Shown: in pieces, positions 1 to 6,139 of the stretch
Numbering within the stretch: position 1 is the stretch's first letter
Layout: each line of letters starts with the position of its first letter
Source of the DNA: an uncultured Microbacteriaceae bacterium
Lineage (GTDB): Bacteria > Actinomycetota > Actinomycetes > Actinomycetales > Microbacteriaceae
Direction of reading: 5' to 3'
Assembly: GCA_946481135.1 (NCBI GenBank)
Contig: CAMLMQ010000163.1
Location: 1-6,683, forward strand
Length of the DNA: 6,683 bases
The notes under the pieces: generated by a model
Databases searched by the model: none
What the model was told of the DNA's origin: nothing
The model's input: only the letters and a program-made list of their open reading frames with translations
Translations under genes and position numbers: made by a program

Positions 1-237
1 TTCGCGTGGATCGAAACCGGCCGGAACAAAAGAGCCGCCCGCCCACTGGCCGTCGGCATCCTGCTGCGCGAGCAGCGCCGCCCCGAACCCCTCGGTCGCG
101 ACCCGCGCCCGCGTCGCCTGCCACACCTCGGGCGGGGCGTCGGCGAGGTCGCGCTCGACCTGCCAGCGCAGCGCCGGGTCGGTGTCGAGCAGCCAGTCGA
201 GCAGCTTCGGGTCGATCCCGGTCGCGTCGGTCGCCAT
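1..237 (-). CDS. Squalene-cyclase/prenyltransferase-like protein, N-terminal part (3' end beyond window)
   Basis: This is an open frame of 79 codons on the minus strand that runs off the left edge. It starts at ATG (235-237 read in reverse). The in-frame TAG at 247-249 just upstream leaves no other usable start, so the N-terminus is secure. The protein begins MATDATGIDPKLLDWLLDTD and continues with an ALRWQVERDL segment. Near residues 58-69 it has a QQDADGQWAGGSF stretch, which resembles the QW repeat (Q..DG.W.GG) of squalene/terpene-cyclase-type alpha-barrel proteins. Many actinobacterial proteins with this N-terminus are annotated squalene cyclase or hypothetical, usually without a demonstrated reaction. 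The catalytic part is not in the window, so no substrate can be proposed. Codon bias matches the neighbouring genes. It is transcribed divergently from the response regulator. Existence as a gene is well supported; the family call is moderate. Confidence 0.8.
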   Translation of the reverse strand, partial: MATDATGIDPKLLDWLLDTDPALRWQVERDLADAPPEVWQATRARVATEGFGAALLAQQDADGQWAGGSFVPAGFDPRE

Positions 238-270
238 GGCGGCACGCTACCCCCGCCCCCTGACGCCGTT

Positions 271-316
271 TGCCCGAGAAGCCCTTTACCCACACGGCGA
301 ACGGGGCTTCCGGGCA
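271..316. repeat. Imperfect inverted repeat in the divergent intergenic region
   Basis: The arm at 271-284 (TGCCCGAGAAGCCC) pairs with 304-316 (GGGCTTCCGGGCA). This gives 13 base pairs interrupted by one bulged A at 277, with a loop of about 19 nt. Neither strand has a T-run after the stem, so it is not a standard intrinsic terminator. It lies between the divergent starts at 237 and 364 and could be an operator or a structured leader of the minus-strand gene. Function is unknown. Confidence 0.5.
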
Positions 317-323
317 ACAGCGA

Positions 324-341
324 CTTCAGGGCGGCTTCAGC
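324..341 (+). promoter_or_regulatory. Probable response-regulator binding site (two TTCAG direct repeats, 11-nt period)
   Basis: CTTCAGG at 324-330 and CTTCAGC at 335-341 are direct repeats 11 nt apart, one helical turn. This is the usual layout of sites bound by tandem OmpR/PhoB-family dimers. They end 24 nt before the ATG of the response regulator. The same hexamer recurs at the same distance before the PepSY-like gene, so autoregulation by the encoded regulator is likely. That step is inference from position and recurrence. Confidence 0.65.
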
Positions 342-351
342 GCCGATCCGC

Positions 352-357
352 GAGACT
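352..357 (+). promoter_or_regulatory. Candidate -10 element of the response regulator gene (leaderless)
   Basis: GAGACT resembles an actinobacterial -10 (T/G-A-N-A-N-T) and ends 6 nt before the ATG. Transcription would therefore begin at or next to the start codon. No convincing Shine-Dalgarno sequence precedes the ATG, which fits a leaderless mRNA. The matching hexamer GACAGT occupies the same position before the PepSY-like gene. The TTCAG repeats would cover the -35 region, as in activator-dependent OmpR-family promoters. Confidence 0.45.
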
Positions 358-363
358 GACGGG

Positions 364-1041
364 ATGCGCGTGCTCGTGGTCGACGACGAGGTGCGGCTCG
401 CGGCGGCCCTGCGCCGCAGTCTCGAAGCCGAGGGGATGGCGGTCGACGTCGCCCACACGGGCACCGACGGGCTGTGGCTCGCGCGCGAGAACGACTACGA
501 CGTGATCGTGCTCGACATCATGATGCCCGGGATGTCGGGCTACGCCGTGTGCCGCACCCTGCGCGACGAGGGCGACGGAACGCCCGTGCTCATGCTCACC
601 GCGAAGGACGGCGACTGGGACCAGATCGAGGCGCTCGACACGGGCGCCGACGACTATCTGACGAAGCCGTTCGCGACGCCCGTGCTGCTCGCGCGGCTGC
701 GGGCGCTCGTGCGGCGCGGCACCCGCGAGCGTCCCGTCGCGCTCGAGGCCGGCGACCTGCGCGTCGACCCCGCGACCCGACGGGTGACCCGCGGCGACAC
801 CGAGATCCCCCTCACGACGCGGGAGTTCGCCGTGCTGGAGTACCTCGTGCGCCGCAAGGGCGAGGCGGTGTCGAAGCGCGACATCCTCGGCAACGTGTGG
901 GACTTCGACTTCGACGGCGACCCGAACATCGTCGAGGTCTACATCCGGCACCTGCGCAACAAGGTCGACCGTCCGTTCGGGCGCGCCGCGATCGAGACCC
1001 TCCGCGGCGCGGGATACCGCTTGGACGCCCAGGGTGGGTGA
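364..1041 (+). CDS. OmpR/PhoB-family two-component response regulator
   Basis: This 225-residue protein has the normal length of the family. The N-terminal receiver domain (about 1-115) contains the acidic pair D7/D8, the phosphoacceptor D51 (in VLDIMMPGMSG), the switch T79 (LMLTAK) and K101 (LTKPF). The C-terminal winged-helix DNA-binding domain (about 128-222) carries the typical TTREFAVLEYL and NIVEVYIRHLRNKVD segments and ends in LRGAGYRL. It is expected to be phosphorylated by the kinase encoded next and then to bind direct repeats in DNA. The ATG at 364 is chosen because the receiver domain begins at once (MRVLVVDDE) and a -10-like hexamer sits 6 nt upstream. Its stop overlaps the kinase start by 8 nt. 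The TTCAG repeats before this gene and at 2369-2396 are its likely targets. The input signal is unknown, so no gene name is given. Confidence 0.96.
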   Translation: MRVLVVDDEVRLAAALRRSLEAEGMAVDVAHTGTDGLWLARENDYDVIVLDIMMPGMSGYAVCRTLRDEGDGTPVLMLTAKDGDWDQIEALDTGADDYLTKPFATPVLLARLRALVRRGTRERPVALEAGDLRVDPATRRVTRGDTEIPLTTREFAVLEYLVRRKGEAVSKRDILGNVWDFDFDGDPNIVEVYIRHLRNKVDRPFGRAAIETLRGAGYRLDAQGG

Positions 1042-2362
1042 GCGGCGCGTGGGTCGGCGCCTCAGCGTGCGGCTGCGCACGACTCTCGCCGCGACGGTCG
1101 TGATCGCGCTCACCCTCGCGGTCGGCTCGCTGCTGCTCGTGCGGCTCGTGGAGGACGCCCTCGTGGCGAACGTGGCCGACGCGGCCGAACGCGACGCCGA
1201 GGCCACGACGTCCCTGCTGGAGGCGGCCGGGGCGACGCGGCTGCCCGAGATCCGCGGCGCGCTGCAGCAGCTCTACGACACCGAGGATGCGCTCGTCGCC
1301 ACCTCCGACGACGCGGACCGGCTGAACCTGCCGCACGTCGACCGCCCGACCCGGGCGCTCATCGACGGGGACGAGCACATCCTCGTCACCCGGTCGACGA
1401 CGGTCGCGGGTGCCGACTACGAGCTGCGGGTGGCGCTGCCCCTCGACGACGCGCTGCGCGCCTCGGGAACCGTGTCGGGCATCCTGCTCGCGGCCGTCCC
1501 CGTGCTGCTCGTCGTCGTCGCGCTGCTCGTCTGGCTCGTCGTCGGCCGCGCGCTGAGGCCCGTCGACACGATCCGCCGCGAGGTCGACGCGATCGGCCCG
1601 GCCGAGCTCGACCGCCGGGTCGCGGAGCCCGCTGCCGACGACGAGGTCGGGCGGCTCGCCCGCACGATGAACCGGATGCTCGGCCGGCTCGACGGGGCGG
1701 CCCGCGCCCAGCGGCGGTTCGTCTCCGACGCGTCCCACGAGCTGCGCTCCCCGCTCGCGTCGCTGCGCCAGCACGCCGAGCTCGCCCAGGCGCACCCTGA
1801 CCGACTGACCGACGGCGAGCTCGCCGACGTCGTGCTCACGGAGGGAGCCCGCCTCGAGGACCTCGTCGCGCAGCTGCTGCTGCTCACGCGGCTCGACGAG
1901 GGCGCCGTCGCGCTCGCCCGGGAACCCGTCGATCTCGACGACCTGCTGCTCGCCGACGCGCGGCGCCTGCGCGAATCCGGACGGGTGGCCGTCGACGCGT
2001 CGGGAATCGGCCCGGCGCGCGTGGTGGGCGACGAGAGGATGCTCGCGCGCCTCACCCGCAACCTCACCGACAACGCGGCGCGGCACGCGTCGGCCCGAGT
2101 GACCCTCGCGGTGCAGCAGACGGGGGTGGGCGTGCTGCTCACGGCCGACGACGACGGCGCGGGCATCCCGCCCGAGCACCGCGACCGCGTCTTCGACCGC
2201 TTCGTGCGCCTCGACGAGGGACGATCGCGGGATGCGGGCGGCAGCGGCCTCGGGCTCGCGATCGTCGCGGAGGTGGCTCGTGCGCACGGCGGGTCGGTGC
2301 GGGTCGACGACTCCCCACTCGGCGGCGCGCGCTTCGTCGTGACCCTGCCCGCCGCATCCTGA
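1034..2362 (+). CDS. HAMP-domain sensor histidine kinase
   Basis: This is the partner kinase of the preceding regulator, 442 residues from GTG 1034. A membrane segment (about 16-36) is followed by an extracytoplasmic sensor region (about 37-148), a second membrane segment (about 149-171) and a HAMP linker (about 172-225, ending RTMNRMLGRLD). The HisKA domain has its phosphorylated H235 in SDASHELRSPLASL. The ATPase domain shows an N box (NLTDNAARHA, N347), a G1 box (DDDGAGIP, 372-379), an F box (FDRFVRLDEG) and a G2 box (GGSGLGL, 402-408). All catalytic motifs are present. The sensor region has no motif I recognise and no cysteine or histidine cluster, so the signal is unknown. GTG 1049 (also in frame, after a GGTGGGTGAG stretch) is a reasonable alternative start and would remove five residues. 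The overlap with the regulator implies translational coupling. Confidence 0.95.
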   Translation: MGERRVGRRLSVRLRTTLAATVVIALTLAVGSLLLVRLVEDALVANVADAAERDAEATTSLLEAAGATRLPEIRGALQQLYDTEDALVATSDDADRLNLPHVDRPTRALIDGDEHILVTRSTTVAGADYELRVALPLDDALRASGTVSGILLAAVPVLLVVVALLVWLVVGRALRPVDTIRREVDAIGPAELDRRVAEPAADDEVGRLARTMNRMLGRLDGAARAQRRFVSDASHELRSPLASLRQHAELAQAHPDRLTDGELADVVLTEGARLEDLVAQLLLLTRLDEGAVALAREPVDLDDLLLADARRLRESGRVAVDASGIGPARVVGDERMLARLTRNLTDNAARHASARVTLAVQQTGVGVLLTADDDGAGIPPEHRDRVFDRFVRLDEGRSRDAGGSGLGLAIVAEVARAHGGSVRVDDSPLGGARFVVTLPAAS

Positions 2363-2396
2363 ACGGATCTTCAGGACGCTTCAGGCCCGGTTCAGC
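2358..2396 (+). promoter_or_regulatory. Probable response-regulator binding region: three TTCAG repeats plus one inverted copy
   Basis: TTCAGG at 2370-2375, TTCAGG at 2380-2385 and TTCAGC at 2391-2396 are direct repeats spaced 10 and 11 nt. An inverted copy, CCTGAA at 2358-2363, makes a perfect 6-bp dyad with the first repeat and overlaps the kinase stop codon. The last repeat stands 24 nt before the ATG of the PepSY-like gene, exactly as before the response regulator. This is likely an operator for the adjacent OmpR-family regulator. Confidence 0.65.
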
Positions 2397-2406
2397 CCCT
2401 CGCCGC

Positions 2407-2412
2407 GACAGT
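2407..2412 (+). promoter_or_regulatory. Candidate -10 element of the PepSY-like gene (leaderless)
   Basis: GACAGT ends 6 nt before the ATG and aligns with GAGACT before the response regulator. The hexamer CCGCGA (2403-2408, and 348-353 at the other promoter) is identical and at the same offset. No Shine-Dalgarno sequence is apparent between it and the ATG, so transcription is predicted to start at or next to the ATG. Confidence 0.45.
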
Positions 2413-2418
2413 GGACCC

Positions 2419-2895
2419 ATGACCGACACCACCCCCCTCGACCCGACCCCCGACACCCCCGCTTCCGCGCCCCGTCGCCGCGGCGTGCGCCCCGCGCTCA
2501 TCGGCGTCGGCTCCGGCCTCGCGGTGCTCGCCCTCGGCATCGGCGGCTTCGCGATCGCCGACGAGCTGAACGACGGCGACGACCGCGTCGTCGTCACGTC
2601 GTCCGACCGCCCCGTCGACGTGCGCGACGGCTCCACGACCCCGGCGCCGTCCGACGCGACGCCCTCCCCGAGCGGCTCGCCGAGCGACGCGCCTGTCTCC
2701 GACGACGAGTACGCCCGGGTCAGCGCCGCGGCACTCGCCGCCGTGGGCGGCGGCACGGTGACGGAACTCAAGCGCGACGACGACCCCGGCGTCGCGTGGG
2801 AGGTCGAGATCCGGCTCGCGAACGGCGACGAGGCCGAGGTCGAGCTCGCCGCCGACCTCTCGATCGTGAAGATCGACCTCGATCGCGAGGACTGA
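2419..2895 (+). CDS. Small single-pass membrane protein with PepSY-like C-terminal domain
   Basis: This 158-residue protein has a short Pro/Thr-rich cytoplasmic N-terminus, an RRRG positive patch (19-22) and one membrane segment (about 26-47). A disordered linker rich in Pro, Ser, Asp and Thr (about 48-95) follows. The C-terminal domain (about 96-155) has the PepSY pattern: an amphipathic helix (EYARVSAAALAAVGGGTV) and then beta strands containing VAWEVEIRLANG and an acidic tail ending VKIDLDRED. The positive-inside rule places the PepSY part outside the membrane. PepSY domains are known as protease-inhibitory or regulatory modules, and such proteins often lie beside two-component systems. 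Here it may modulate the kinase sensor or be an output of the system; both are inference. It has its own promoter with the TTCAG operator and is closed by a strong terminator. The ATG at 2419 is the natural start given the leaderless promoter. Confidence 0.88.
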   Translation: MTDTTPLDPTPDTPASAPRRRGVRPALIGVGSGLAVLALGIGGFAIADELNDGDDRVVVTSSDRPVDVRDGSTTPAPSDATPSPSGSPSDAPVSDDEYARVSAAALAAVGGGTVTELKRDDDPGVAWEVEIRLANGDEAEVELAADLSIVKIDLDRED

Positions 2896-2916
2896 GCGCC
2901 GCTTCGCGCAACGCCG

Positions 2917-2946
2917 AGGAGGCCGCCCCGCGGGGCGGCCTTTTCC
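2917..2946 (+). terminator. Intrinsic terminator after the PepSY-like gene
   Basis: The 20-nt perfect palindrome at 2921-2940 (arm GGCCGCCCCG) is followed at once by TTTT (2941-2944). The stem extends by an A-T pair with 2920. It lies 22 nt after the stop codon of the PepSY-like gene and separates that unit from the iron-importer operon. Confidence 0.88.
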
Positions 2947-2981
2947 GCGTCCCGGCTGGACAGGGCGGGCACGGTGTGAAA

Positions 2982-3002
2982 TAAGCTTAGGCTCACCTAA
3001 GC
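2982..3002 (+). promoter_or_regulatory. DtxR/IdeR-type iron box (operator of the siderophore importer operon)
   Basis: The core TTAGGCTCACCTAA (2987-3000) sits inside a perfect 7-bp dyad, GCTTAGG-CTCA-CCTAAGC (2985-3002). Over the 19 nt at 2982-3000 it matches 16 positions of the iron-box form TTAGGTTAGGCTAACCTAA. DtxR/IdeR-family repressors bind such sites with Fe(II). It lies 34 nt before the binding-protein start, and TAAGCT (2982-2987) or TAGGCT (2988-2993) could be the -10, so bound repressor would block the promoter. Iron-repressed expression is inferred from this. Confidence 0.88.
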
Positions 3003-3024
3003 AGACTTCCTGCACCTCCCCTCC

Positions 3025-3031
3025 GAAAGGA
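3025..3031 (+). promoter_or_regulatory. Ribosome binding site of the binding-protein gene
   Basis: GAAAGGA ends 5 nt before GTG 3037. This supports the GTG as the start, which is also immediately followed by a good lipoprotein signal peptide. Confidence 0.8.
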
Positions 3032-3036
3032 CACCC

Positions 3037-4074
3037 GTGAGATCCCTGCGCCCGCTCGCCCTCGTCGTCGCCGCGACGGCCGTCGTGTCGCTCGCCGCCT
3101 GCGCGACCGACCCCGGCACGTCGCCCGACGGTACCGACATCCCGCGGGCCGCGGACGGCGCCTTCCCGGTGACGATCGAGCACGCGTACGGCGAGACGAC
3201 CATCGAGGAGCAGCCGCTGCGCGTCGCGACCGTCGCGTGGTCGAACCAGGAGGTGCCGCTCGCCCTCGGCATCGTGCCCGTCGGCATGGCCGCCATGAGC
3301 TGGGGCGACGACGACGGCGACGGCGTTCTGCCCTGGGTGGAGGCGCGGCTCGAGGAGCTCGGCGCCGAGACGCCCGTGCTGTTCGACGAGACCGACGGGC
3401 TCGACTTCGAGGCGGTGAACGATGTCGCCCCCGATGTGATCCTCGCCGCCTACTCGGGCCTGACGCAGGAGGACTACGACACGCTCTCGAAGATCGCGCC
3501 GACGATCGCCTACCCCGACGTCGCGTGGGCCACGTCGCTGCAGGACACGATCATGCTGAACGCGACCGCGCTCGGCTTCCCGGCCGAGGGCGAGGCCCTC
3601 GTCGAGACCCTCGAGGCCGAGATCGACGACACCCTCGCCGCGCACCCCGCGCTCGACGGCGCGCGCGTGCTGTTCTCCTTCATCGACCCGAGCGACCTCA
3701 GCCAGATCGGCTTCTACACGAGCCACGACACCCGGCCCGGGTTCCTGCGCGACATCGGACTGCCGATGCCGTCGATCGTCGACGAGGCGTCGGCCGACAC
3801 CGAGGCGTTCTACACGACGGTCAGCTCGGAGGAGGCCGACCGGTTCGCCGACGTCGACGTCTTCGTCACCTACGGCGACGACGCGGAGGCCTTCATCGCG
3901 CAGCTGCAGGCCGACCCGCTGCTGTCGCAGATCCCCGCGATCGCCGCGGGCCGCGTCGCGGTCCTGCCCAACTCGACCCCCCTCGCCGCGTCGGCGAACC
4001 CGTCGGCGCTCTCGATCGAGGCGACGCTCGAGGAGTACTTCGCCCTCCTCGCCGAGGCCGCGCAGGCCGGGTGA
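3037..4074 (+). CDS. Iron-siderophore ABC transporter substrate-binding lipoprotein (FecB/FepB/FhuD type)
   Basis: This 345-residue protein should capture ferric-siderophore outside the cell and deliver it to the permeases encoded next. It begins with a lipoprotein signal peptide: basic MRSLRP, a hydrophobic core, and the lipobox LAAC with the lipidated cysteine at C22. The mature part has the class III binding-protein (Peripla_BP_2) pattern. FPVTIEHAYGETTIEEQP (43-60) leads into RVATVAW, PLALGIVPVG (74-83), DFEAVNDVAPDVILAAYSG and TLSKIAPTIAY. It ends with a long C-terminal lobe containing IPAIAAGRVAVLP. Length is normal for the family. GTG 3037 is supported by the ribosome binding site at 3025-3031. 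An iron box lies upstream, and the stop overlaps the first permease start (GTGA). The exact ligand cannot be read from the sequence; a siderophore is more likely than haem or cobalamin because of the iron box and family resemblance. Confidence 0.94.
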   Translation: MRSLRPLALVVAATAVVSLAACATDPGTSPDGTDIPRAADGAFPVTIEHAYGETTIEEQPLRVATVAWSNQEVPLALGIVPVGMAAMSWGDDDGDGVLPWVEARLEELGAETPVLFDETDGLDFEAVNDVAPDVILAAYSGLTQEDYDTLSKIAPTIAYPDVAWATSLQDTIMLNATALGFPAEGEALVETLEAEIDDTLAAHPALDGARVLFSFIDPSDLSQIGFYTSHDTRPGFLRDIGLPMPSIVDEASADTEAFYTTVSSEEADRFADVDVFVTYGDDAEAFIAQLQADPLLSQIPAIAAGRVAVLPNSTPLAASANPSALSIEATLEEYFALLAEAAQAG

Positions 4075-5117
4075 GCGCTCCCGCCCCGGTGACGACGACG
4101 CCGGATGCCGCGACCCTGCGGCGTCCGGCGCTCGTCCGCGCCGCCTGGATGCTCGCGGGTGCGGGTGTGCTCGCGCTGCTCGTCGTCGCCTCCGTCGCGT
4201 TCGGCACGCGGGAGCTGACCCTCGACGAGCTGCTCGCCGGTCTCGGCGGCAGCACGGACGGCGTCGGTGAGGCCGCCGTCGTCGCGCGGATGCCGCGCAC
4301 GATGCTCGCCATCCTCGTCGGCGCGGCGCTCGCGCTCGCCGGCACGACCTTCCAGGCGGTCACCCGCAATCCGCTCGCCGACCCCGGCATCCTCGGCGTG
4401 ACGGCGGGCGCGTCGCTCGCCGTCGTCACGGGCATGGCGTTCTTCGGCATCTCCGCGCCCTACGCCGTGATGGCCCTCGCGGTACTCGGCGCCGCGGGCG
4501 CCGCCGTCTTCGTCTACGCGATCGGCTCCCTCGGGCGCGGCGGCGCGACCCCGCTCAAGCTGGCCCTCGCGGGCGCCGCGTCGACGGCGGCGTTCATGTC
4601 GCTCATCAGCGCGATCCTGCTGCCGCGCGTCGACGTGATGTCGACGTTCCGGTTCTGGCAGATCGGCGGCGTCGGCGGGGCCACTTGGGACCGCATCGCC
4701 CTCGTCGCCCCCGTGCTCGCCGTCGGCGCCGTCGTCGTGCTCGCGAGCGGTCGCGGGATGAACTCGCTCGCGCTCGGCGACGACCTCGCCGCCGGGCTCG
4801 GCGAGAACGTCGCCCGCACCCGCCTGATCTCGGCGCTCGGCGCCGTCGTGCTGTGCGGCGCCGCGACGGCGATCGCCGGGCCGATCGCGTTCGTCGGGCT
4901 CGTCGTGCCGCACCTGTGCCGCGCCCTGCTCGGCACCGACCACCGCTGGCTGCTGCCCTTCTCGGCCCTCGTCGGCGCCGCCCTGCTCGTCGCGGCCGAC
5001 GTCGTCGGACGCGTCGTCGCGCGCCCCGCCGAGCTCGAGGTGAGCATCGTCACGGCGATCATCGGCGCCCCCGTGTTCATCGCGATCGTGCGTCGCCAAC
5101 GGGTGCGTGAACTGTGA
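4071..5117 (+). CDS. FecCD-family siderophore ABC transporter permease (first subunit)
   Basis: This 348-residue protein is one half of the transmembrane channel. After a short Pro/Thr-rich cytoplasmic tail (1-25) come several hydrophobic segments, the first at about 26-44. Family signatures are visible: ARMPRT (72-77), [17 protein letters not shown] (94-110) followed by TAGAS, and [15 protein letters not shown] (270-284). The last lies in the region that contacts the ATPase. The end, [14 protein letters not shown], is typical of FecCD proteins. GTG 4071 is the chosen start because it overlaps the stop of the binding protein by 4 nt (GTGA), gives a normal FecCD length, and avoids a long Arg-rich upstream extension. 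No strong Shine-Dalgarno is seen, so translation probably depends on coupling. It most likely pairs with the second permease as a heterodimer, as in FepD/FepG-type systems. Confidence 0.94.
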   Translation: MSAPAPVTTTPDAATLRRPALVRAAWMLAGAGVLALLVVASVAFGTRELTLDELLAGLGGSTDGVGEAAVVARMPRTMLAILVGAALALAGTTFQAVTRNPLADPGILGVTAGASLAVVTGMAFFGISAPYAVMALAVLGAAGAAVFVYAIGSLGRGGATPLKLALAGAASTAAFMSLISAILLPRVDVMSTFRFWQIGGVGGATWDRIALVAPVLAVGAVVVLASGRGMNSLALGDDLAAGLGENVARTRLISALGAVVLCGAATAIAGPIAFVGLVVPHLCRALLGTDHRWLLPFSALVGAALLVAADVVGRVVARPAELEVSIVTAIIGAPVFIAIVRRQRVREL

Positions 5118-6139
5118 CCGCCGCCGACATCCTCACCGGTCGCCGCACCCGCGCACGCCGCCGCACCCGGATCGCCGCCGCCCTCGCGATCGCGGTCGTC
5201 GGGGCGTTCGTCGTGACGCTCGTCGTCGGCGATCGGATCTACGGGCTCGACCAGATCGTTCGGGTCGTGCTCGGCGAGCGCGTGCCCGGCGCCTCCTTCG
5301 CGGTCGGCGAACTGCGGCTGCCCCGCGCGAGCCTCGCGGTGCTCGCGGGCTTCGCGTTCGGACTCGGCGGCGTCGTGTTCCAGACGATGCTGCGCAACCC
5401 GCTCGCCGCCCCCGACATCATCGGCATCACGACGGGCGCGAGCGCGTCGGCGGTCGTCGCGATCGTGCTCCTCGGCCTCGACGCGACGGGGGTGTCGTTC
5501 GCGGCGCTCGCCGGCTCGGTCGTGACGGCCCTCGCGATCTACCTGCTCGCCACCCGGCGCGGGTTCTCGGGGGCCCGACTCATCCTCATCGGCATCGGGG
5601 TCGCCGCGATGATGCAGAGCGTCGTGTCGTACGTGCTCTCGCGCGCGTCCGCGTGGGATCTGCAGACCGCGATGCAGTGGCTCGCCGGCAGCGTCAACGG
5701 CGCGACGTGGGAGCGCGTCGCCCCCCTCGCCGTCGCGTCGCTCGTGCTCGTGCCGCTCGTGCTCGCGCAGGGCCGCGCGCTCGCGACGCTTCGCCTCGGC
5801 GACGACTCCGCGGCGGCGCTCGGCGTGCGCGTGACGGCGTCGCGCGTGACGCTCATCCTCGCCGCCGTCGCCCTGCTCGCCTTCGCGACCGCAGCCGCCG
5901 GTCCGATCGCGTTCGTCGCCTTCATGTCGGGGCCGATCGCGGCGCGTCTCGTCGGCCCCGGCGGATCCCTGCTCGTCCCCGCGGGTCTCGTCGGCGCGCT
6001 GCTCGTGCTGCTCGGCGACCTCGTCGCGCAGTTCGTCGTCGGCACCCGCTACCCCGTCGGCGTCGTCACCGGCGCGCTCGGCGCCCCGTTCCTGCTCGCG
6101 CTCCTCGCGCGCACCGCCCGATCCGGAGGTTCCCTGTGA
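5114..6139 (+). CDS. FecCD-family siderophore ABC transporter permease (second subunit)
   Basis: This 341-residue permease should be the partner of the first. An Arg-rich cytoplasmic N-terminus (about 9-19) precedes the first membrane segment (about 20-38). Further hydrophobic segments and the family signatures follow: LRLPRASL (67-74), [17 protein letters not shown] (89-105) with TTGAS, and [17 protein letters not shown] (263-279). The last motif differs from the GLVVPH form in the first permease, consistent with two specialised halves, as commonly found in FepG-type subunits. It ends [20 protein letters not shown]. Start GTG 5114 overlaps the preceding stop by 4 nt (GTGA) and the stop overlaps the ATPase start in the same way. 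No strong Shine-Dalgarno precedes GTG 5114. Confidence 0.94.
   Translation: MTAADILTGRRTRARRRTRIAAALAIAVVGAFVVTLVVGDRIYGLDQIVRVVLGERVPGASFAVGELRLPRASLAVLAGFAFGLGGVVFQTMLRNPLAAPDIIGITTGASASAVVAIVLLGLDATGVSFAALAGSVVTALAIYLLATRRGFSGARLILIGIGVAAMMQSVVSYVLSRASAWDLQTAMQWLAGSVNGATWERVAPLAVASLVLVPLVLAQGRALATLRLGDDSAAALGVRVTASRVTLILAAVALLAFATAAAGPIAFVAFMSGPIAARLVGPGGSLLVPAGLVGALLVLLGDLVAQFVVGTRYPVGVVTGALGAPFLLALLARTARSGGSL
6125..6129 (+). promoter_or_regulatory. Ribosome binding site of the ATPase gene
   Basis: GGAGG lies inside the end of the second permease gene, 6 nt before GTG 6136. It is the strongest Shine-Dalgarno in the operon and fixes the ATPase start. Confidence 0.85.

Noticed and set aside
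271..316. The intergenic inverted repeat as an intrinsic terminator
   Set aside because: There is no T-tract after the stem on either strand, and it lies between divergent start codons where no transcript needs to end.
182..505. Plus-strand open frame crossing the divergent intergenic region
   Set aside because: It overlaps the cyclase-like gene and the regulator in other frames, has an Arg/Ser-rich shadow composition and no homology I recognise.
812..2287. A 491-codon open frame on the minus strand across the regulator and kinase genes
   Set aside because: Its translation is low-complexity, rich in Arg, Glu, Val and Gly, with no family motif. It is the expected antisense shadow of GC-rich genes, and the plus strand has complete catalytic motifs.
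2640..2700. Pro/Ser/Asp-rich coding stretch as a tandem DNA repeat
   Set aside because: The repetition is loose and explained by the low-complexity linker of the membrane protein; there is no exact repeat unit.
2392..3726. A 444-codon open frame on the minus strand across the PepSY-like and binding-protein genes
   Set aside because: It runs through the terminator and the iron box, lacks motifs and has shadow-like composition.
3237..4070. N-terminal extension of the first permease upstream of GTG 4071
   Set aside because: The frame is open but the extension is Arg-rich shadow sequence inside the binding-protein gene. The GTGA overlap and normal FecCD length support 4071.
3870..5099. A 409-codon minus-strand open frame opposite the first permease
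   Set aside because: It is an Asp/Glu/Arg/Gly-rich shadow frame, and the permease on the plus strand has clear FecCD signatures.
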